Shown here piece after piece: positions 59,568-64,000 of a stretch of 64,000 bases of DNA; position 1 is the stretch's first letter; every line of letters begins with the position of its first letter. Below the pieces are notes generated by a model that worked only from the letters and a program-made list of their open reading frames with translations, had not been told where the DNA came from and searched no databases. This DNA is from Pseudohongiella spirulinae (GTDB lineage: Bacteria > Pseudomonadota > Gammaproteobacteria > Pseudomonadales > Pseudohongiellaceae), in contig NZ_CP013189.1 of assembly GCF_001444425.1 (NCBI RefSeq), positions 1,240,001 through 1,304,000 on the forward strand, read 5' to 3'. The translations under genes and the position numbers were made by a program.

Positions 59568-59680
59568 TATCCGAAAGTCTGCTGGCATTATTTGCAGTTG
59601 ATGGCGATCCGGTGCAGGATATAACGGTATTCCAAAAGATTGCACTTGTGATAAAGCAGGGCGAGGTATATGTCCCCTGA
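59558..59680 (+). pseudogene. C-terminal remnant of an amidohydrolase
   Basis: A 40-codon frame ending in TGA encodes LLALFAVDGDPVQDITVF followed by QKIALVIKQGEVYVP. The VDGDPxxDI...VIKxGxVY pattern is the last beta-strand region of imidazolonepropionase-like amidohydrolases, where it normally closes a 400-residue protein. Nothing of the catalytic barrel precedes it; the thioesterase gene ends there. It is best read as a decayed fragment, left by deletion within an amidohydrolase cluster. An alternative is a real 40-residue peptide. Confidence 0.5.
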
Positions 59681-59912
59681 CAGCGAGACTGAGCAAACAC
59701 AGGCGACGCTTGACGGTAAACGCCTGTCCATCAAGGAAATAAATCTGGGGGTTGCGCCCCCGCGCGGGCCTGTGCGGCGCTTTTTTTACGGCCTGTCACA
59801 GTTTTTGGCGGGTATGTATACCGGCGAAAGCTGTGCAGGTACGCCACATAGTGAACGCCAGAATAAATCGACTCAATTATCTGAAACATCAGAATCCCGG
59901 GGTAAATTATGA
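59670..59912 (+). CDS. Hypothetical 80-residue protein
   Basis: A polar protein with one semi-hydrophobic segment (GPVRRFFYGLSQFLAGMYTG) in the middle and disordered ends. I recognise no family. GAGG is 5-8 bp before ATG 59670 and its stop overlaps the start of the next gene (ATGA), which argues for a translated, coupled frame. It overlaps the end of the amidohydrolase remnant by 11 bp. Confidence 0.5.
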   Translation: MSPDSETEQTQATLDGKRLSIKEINLGVAPPRGPVRRFFYGLSQFLAGMYTGESCAGTPHSERQNKSTQLSETSESRGKL

Positions 59913-62809
59913 AACCTAGCTTGTTGGCCATCGGCCTGGCAGCGATGGCTGTCACATGGGTGACAACCGCGCAGGAAACAGCCACGCCCAACGGAATTGC
60001 CGATCATCGCAGAGATGCGGTGGCATTAACTGGTGCAACAGTGTATCAACCTGACGGAAGCTATCAGGAGAACGCTGTTGTCTTGTTTGAGAACGGGCAG
60101 ATCATATCTGTCAGCAGTAACGGGCAGGCGCCGGACGGTTTTTTTGAAATAGACATGGCTGGTCGGTATCTATACCCCGGATTTATTGATATTTACACGG
60201 GTTATGGTCTGCCAGCGCCGGGGCGTCCTGCCAGCGGTGGTGGTGCCGAGGTGTTGCAGTCCAGCGGACAGGCTCTGAATGTTAATGATGCAATTCGCTC
60301 GCATGAGCGTGCGGTGCTGAACTTCAAGCCAGACCAGGAGCAACGTGAGACCCTGCGTAATCTGGGTTTTTCCACTGTACTGACTCATCATGCTGATGGA
60401 ATTGCGCGGGGCACCTCGGCATTTGTTACCCTGAGTGATGATAATGCCAATGAATCAGTGCTGGTCGCTGATGCAGCGGCGCATTATTCATTAAACAAGG
60501 GCAGCTCGCGGCAGACGATTCCGGTGTCACTGATGGGTTCGGTCGCGTTGCTGCGTCAGACTTACCTGGATGCTGACTGGTACGCTCAGCATGATCCCAG
60601 ACCGTTTGCCGATGAGTCACTGGAAGGCTGGCTGCGCACGCAATCTCTGCCACAGATCATGGAAGTACAGAACTGGCACCAGGCATTGACAGTTCACAAG
60701 GTGGCCCAAGAGTTTGACACGCGTTACATCATCAAAGCTCAGCCGGATCTCTATCAACAGGCAGATGCGCTGGCGCAGACTGGTGCGCGATTTATTGTTC
60801 CTTTGACGCAACCCGAAGCACCGGATGTCGCTGACCCTTTTGTAGCTGATGAGGTGTCTTTTTACGATCTGAAACATTGGGAACTGGCGCCATACAATCT
60901 GCGCCTTTTGCATGAAGCGGGTGTCGAGTTTGCGATCACCAGTGCAGGCGCGGGAGATAAATTCTGGGACAGGCTGAATCAGGCGGTTGCCAATGGATTG
61001 CCGAAGTCAGCTGCTATTGCTGCGATTACCACTGTGCCGGCTGAGATGCTGGGCGTGCAGGAACTTGTAGGTCAAATTTCCCCCAATACATTGGCCAATA
61101 TAGTAGTGACATCCGGCCCTTTGTTCCAGGACGGTACGCGCATTCTGGAAAATTGGGTGCGCGGCGATCGTTATGTGATTGACAGTGGGCTTGACGAGCG
61201 CCGCGGCGTTTATCTGCTGGCCGCGGACAACCGTACGTTGAGTGTGACGCTTGACTTTGACAGCAGTGGCAAAGTCGAAGCCAGCGCTGAAGGCGCAGAT
61301 CTTGGTGTAAACCTGACCGATGAGCTCATTAATCTGACTGTAACCTGGGAAGGCGCTGAGGCACCGATACGACTGAGTGGCTGGCCAACGGAAACCGGCT
61401 GGCAGGGCAGCGGACAGAATGTTCGCGGCGAGCCATTGAACTGGCAGCTTACCTTTAACTCGGAACTGACAACAGAAGCTGAAGTTTCTGAGATAGTGGC
61501 GCGGAGCGCCGAGCTGCCTTCTCCGGTTATTTATCCGTTTGCAGCTTATGGTACAGAAACTCGTCCACAGCAGCAGGACATGGTCATTCGTAATGCTACC
61601 GTCTGGACTAATGAAGATATTGGCACCCTGGTGACTGATGTGTTGGTGCGTGATGGCAAAATTGCTGCTGTTGGGGAGAACCTGAATGGCGGGAATGTGC
61701 TCGAGATCGATGGCACAGGAAAGCATCTGACGCCCGGCATCATTGACGAGCACACCCATATCGCACTGTTCAGCATTAATGAGGTGGCGACCAATTCCAG
61801 TATGGTTCGCATGAGCGATGTGGTGAACTCACAGGATGTGAATATCTATCGCAATCTGGCGGGCGGTGTTGTTGCTGCCCAGCAATTGCATGGCTCAGCC
61901 AACCCGATTGGCGGACAGTCATCTCTGATCAAATTCCACTGGGGTGGTACACCCGACGAGCTGGCCATGGATGATGCGCCAAAGTTCATCAAATTTGCCC
62001 TGGGCGAAAACGTCAAACGCAGCACTAACCCGGCGTCAATTCGTTACCCGCAATCACGCATGGGTGTCGAGCAGGTTTATGTGAATGCTTTCACAGAAGC
62101 ACAGGCTTATGCGCGGCGCTGGGATGAGTACAACAGCCTGTCGGCATCACAACGACGCAATGCAATAATGCCGCGGCGGGATCTGGTGCACGAAGCGATG
62201 CTTGAAATCCTGAACGGCGAGCGCTACGTGACTAACCACTCCTATGTGCAGTCGGAAATCAATATGATGATGCACATGGCAGAAAGTTTTGATTTCCGGA
62301 TTAATACTTTTACCCATATCCTGGAAGGTTACAAAGTCGCTGACAAAATGGCTGCACATGGTGCCGGTGGTTCCACATTCTCCGACTGGTGGGCGTTTAA
62401 GTGGGAAGTGCGTTATGCCATTCCCTACAATGCGGCCTTGATGCAGGAGGCGGGTGTGGTGGTCGCCCTGAATTCCGATGATGCAGAAATGTCCCGGCGG
62501 CTGAATCAGGAAGCGGGCAAAATGGTCAAATATGGTAACGTCAGTGAGACCGATGCGCTGAAGATGATCACGCTGAACCCTGCCAAGCTGCTGCATCTGG
62601 ATGATCGTATGGGCAGTATCCAGGTAGGTAAAGATGCAGATCTGGTGCTGTGGGACGAGCATCCTCTGTCTGTTTACGCGCGGGCCCAGACCACCTGGGT
62701 TGATGGTGTGCCTTACTATGATCGTGAGCGCGACCGAGAACTGCGACAGCAAATAGCCGATGAGCGCGCCCGTATCATCGCTTCCATCGTTGCCAAGAAG
62801 GGAGAGTAA
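59909..62809 (+). CDS. Double amidohydrolase-domain exported protein
   Basis: A 966-residue exported protein (signal peptide to about residue 22) with two amidohydrolase-like halves. The first (about residues 30-420) has the beta-sandwich and YPGFIDIYTGYG but no HxH metal motif, so it is likely inactive. The second (about 555-955) has LTPGIIDEHTHIALFS with a proper HxH, GEHVKRSTN-like NVKRSTNPASIRYP, TFTHILEG, and the closing DADLVLWDEHPLSVYARAQTTWVDG. The metal-dependent hydrolase activity should sit in the second half. Possible cyclic dipeptide or imide hydrolase; substrate unknown. Confidence 0.87.
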   Translation: MKPSLLAIGLAAMAVTWVTTAQETATPNGIADHRRDAVALTGATVYQPDGSYQENAVVLFENGQIISVSSNGQAPDGFFEIDMAGRYLYPGFIDIYTGYGLPAPGRPASGGGAEVLQSSGQALNVNDAIRSHERAVLNFKPDQEQRETLRNLGFSTVLTHHADGIARGTSAFVTLSDDNANESVLVADAAAHYSLNKGSSRQTIPVSLMGSVALLRQTYLDADWYAQHDPRPFADESLEGWLRTQSLPQIMEVQNWHQALTVHKVAQEFDTRYIIKAQPDLYQQADALAQTGARFIVPLTQPEAPDVADPFVADEVSFYDLKHWELAPYNLRLLHEAGVEFAITSAGAGDKFWDRLNQAVANGLPKSAAIAAITTVPAEMLGVQELVGQISPNTLANIVVTSGPLFQDGTRILENWVRGDRYVIDSGLDERRGVYLLAADNRTLSVTLDFDSSGKVEASAEGADLGVNLTDELINLTVTWEGAEAPIRLSGWPTETGWQGSGQNVRGEPLNWQLTFNSELTTEAEVSEIVARSAELPSPVIYPFAAYGTETRPQQQDMVIRNATVWTNEDIGTLVTDVLVRDGKIAAVGENLNGGNVLEIDGTGKHLTPGIIDEHTHIALFSINEVATNSSMVRMSDVVNSQDVNIYRNLAGGVVAAQQLHGSANPIGGQSSLIKFHWGGTPDELAMDDAPKFIKFALGENVKRSTNPASIRYPQSRMGVEQVYVNAFTEAQAYARRWDEYNSLSASQRRNAIMPRRDLVHEAMLEILNGERYVTNHSYVQSEINMMMHMAESFDFRINTFTHILEGYKVADKMAAHGAGGSTFSDWWAFKWEVRYAIPYNAALMQEAGVVVALNSDDAEMSRRLNQEAGKMVKYGNVSETDALKMITLNPAKLLHLDDRMGSIQVGKDADLVLWDEHPLSVYARAQTTWVDGVPYYDRERDRELRQQIADERARIIASIVAKKGE

Positions 62810-62813
62810 GACC

Positions 62814-64000
62814 ATGAAAAAATCAATTCGCAACTCTCTGATAGGTTTGGTGACTTTTGCAGTATCACAAGTAAGCGCCATCGTGCCCGAGCCAGCCGCT
62901 GAGCAGAGCGAGCCAATCGCGATCACGGGGGCGGTCATTCACGTCGGCAATGGCCAGATTATCGAAAACGGCGTGTTAGCATTTGACCAGGGTGTGATCA
63001 CCTATGTGGGAACGGATGCCAACCGTCCGGAATTTTTTAATCATCAGGTCATTAACGTGCAAGGGCGCCATGTGTACCCTGGGTTTATTCTTCCCAACTC
63101 AAGTCTGGGCTTGCTGGAAGTTGCCAACCTGCGCGCCACCAACGATACGGAAGAAGAAGGTGACATAAATGCCAGCGTGCGCTCGGCGATCGCCTACAAT
63201 ACAGATTCAGAGTTGATACCGACGTTTCGCTTTAACGGTATATTGACTGCCCAGATTGCACCGCTTGGTGGTTTGATTGCCGGGCGTTCCAGTGTGCTGA
63301 AACTGGATGGTTGGAACTGGGAAGATGCCATGCTTAAGAGTGATATTGCCCAGCATCTGCACTGGCCGGCGCGTACCCGGCGCGAACGTAACGAGATCAG
63401 TGGCCAATTTGAAACGGTGGACAATGAAGAGTACGCCCAACAGGTCGAAATGTTGCACGCCCTGTTTCGAAACGCACTGAGCTATTCCGGTCAGCCGGTT
63501 AATCTGAACCTGGAGGCCATGCAACCGCTGTTTTCGGGTGAGGCGAGTCTGTTTTTACATGCTGACAACGCCCGCGATATTGTTGCCAGCGTGCAGTTTG
63601 CTCAGCGCTATGGAGTTGAAAAACTGGTGGTGGTCGGGGGGCGTGACGCCATGAAAGTAGTGGATCTGTTACGTGATGCCGATGTCGCCGTGATTTATGA
63701 GTCGGTGCATAGCCTGCCAGCGCGAGAATGGTATGACATTGACGAACCCTTCAAGATTCCCTTCGAGTTACACGATGCCGGCGTTCTTGTCAGTATCGGC
63801 GGTGGCGAGTCAGCCCTCGACTCGCAGCGCAATTTGCCTTTTTACGCGGGCACTGCCGCTGCGCATGGTCTGGATCGGGAAACGGCGCTTTCTATGGTGA
63901 CCAGCCATACGGCGCAGATACTGGGCGTTGATGATCGTATCGGAACGTTGGAGACCGGCAAGGATGCAACGTTTTTTATCTCGCTGGGAGATGCGCTGGA
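62814..64000 (+). CDS. Amidohydrolase-family protein, 3' partial
   Basis: The frame opens at ATG 62814 (GGGAG ribosome binding site) and runs 395 codons without a stop to the window end. It has a signal peptide (LIGLVTFAVSQVSA), the N-terminal beta-sandwich (ITGAVIHVGNGQIIENGV), and late barrel blocks (SIGGGESALDSQRNLPFYAGTAAAHGL, SHTAQILGVDDRIGTLETGKDATFF). YPGFILPNSSLGLL replaces the G-F-I-D-x-H-x-H metal motif, so it probably lacks activity on its own and may pair with the 966-residue protein encoded 5 bp upstream. Only about 30 residues are missing at the 3' end. Confidence 0.87.
   Translation, partial: MKKSIRNSLIGLVTFAVSQVSAIVPEPAAEQSEPIAITGAVIHVGNGQIIENGVLAFDQGVITYVGTDANRPEFFNHQVINVQGRHVYPGFILPNSSLGLLEVANLRATNDTEEEGDINASVRSAIAYNTDSELIPTFRFNGILTAQIAPLGGLIAGRSSVLKLDGWNWEDAMLKSDIAQHLHWPARTRRERNEISGQFETVDNEEYAQQVEMLHALFRNALSYSGQPVNLNLEAMQPLFSGEASLFLHADNARDIVASVQFAQRYGVEKLVVVGGRDAMKVVDLLRDADVAVIYESVHSLPAREWYDIDEPFKIPFELHDAGVLVSIGGGESALDSQRNLPFYAGTAAAHGLDRETALSMVTSHTAQILGVDDRIGTLETGKDATFFISLGDAL

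Noticed and set aside
62147-62938. 263-codon minus-strand open frame
   Set aside because: Antisense to the end of the double amidohydrolase and the start of the next one; no domain.

Overview
This 64 kb window looks like a chromosomal segment of a free-living, probably aquatic gammaproteobacterium with moderate GC. The evidence is the LptF/LptG pair near pepA, OpgG/OpgH, E. coli-like ValS and YbiT, a Cry-DASH photolyase homologue and many secreted hydrolases. Genus cannot be fixed from the sequence; an oligotrophic marine lineage is a guess. Coding density is high. I saw no tRNA, rRNA, CRISPR array, transposase or phage gene.

Layout. 1-6.5 kb: a penicillin-acylase-type Ntn hydrolase (5' end outside the window), the ABC-F ATPase YbiT, a DUF3185 membrane protein, a membrane sulfatase-fold protein and an FkbM methyltransferase. 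6.5-13.1 kb: a compact cluster of a methyltransferase and GT4 (minus), then GTP cyclohydrolase II, a RibD-C reductase, an MDR dehydrogenase and a 6-pyruvoyl-tetrahydropterin-synthase homologue (plus), then a YbhN/UPF0104 membrane protein and a CDP-alcohol phosphatidyltransferase (minus). Together these suggest an undescribed pathway to a GTP-derived pteridine or pyrimidine product. 13.1-16.5 kb: opgGH, osmoregulated periplasmic glucans. 16.5-19.2 kb: a lysine-catabolic pair, an ALDH7-like dehydrogenase and a lysine 6-dehydrogenase/saccharopine dehydrogenase-like protein. 19.2-23.5 kb: a crotonase, an ACT protein, an OmpA-like lipoprotein, small membrane proteins, and a copper pair (PCu(A)C, SCO1) for cytochrome oxidase assembly.

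23.5-26.0 kb: a PadR regulator rich in vicinal cysteines, an MFS exporter and ArsH, probably an arsenical resistance unit with a clear sigma70 promoter and operator. 26.0-27.2 kb: a redoxin, a two-TM mini-protein and a peptide with a double-glycine leader, a candidate bacteriocin. 27.3-32.5 kb: a class I glutamine amidotransferase, a class C beta-lactamase-like protein, and an operon of membrane proteins with a winged-helix regulator. 32.5-41.8 kb: valS, a 240 bp nested palindromic element, DUF547, a DMT transporter, pepA, a thioesterase and lptFG. 41.8-45.9 kb: isopropylmalate synthase and LeuB around a hypothetical protein and an RDD protein. 46-51.5 kb: Cry-DASH, a c-type cytochrome, an M1 peptidase lipoprotein and a Tat-exported aldo-keto reductase. 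51.6-59 kb: an atypical Nramp, DUF938 and MAPEG operon, a HAD phosphatase, an M20 amidohydrolase, a redoxin/cytochrome c/copper-monooxygenase-like protein behind a perfect FNR box, and a GT2. 59-64 kb: a thioesterase, an amidohydrolase remnant and two large amidohydrolase-family proteins, the last cut by the window end.

All assignments come from reading motifs and recalling family sequences; no database search was run.
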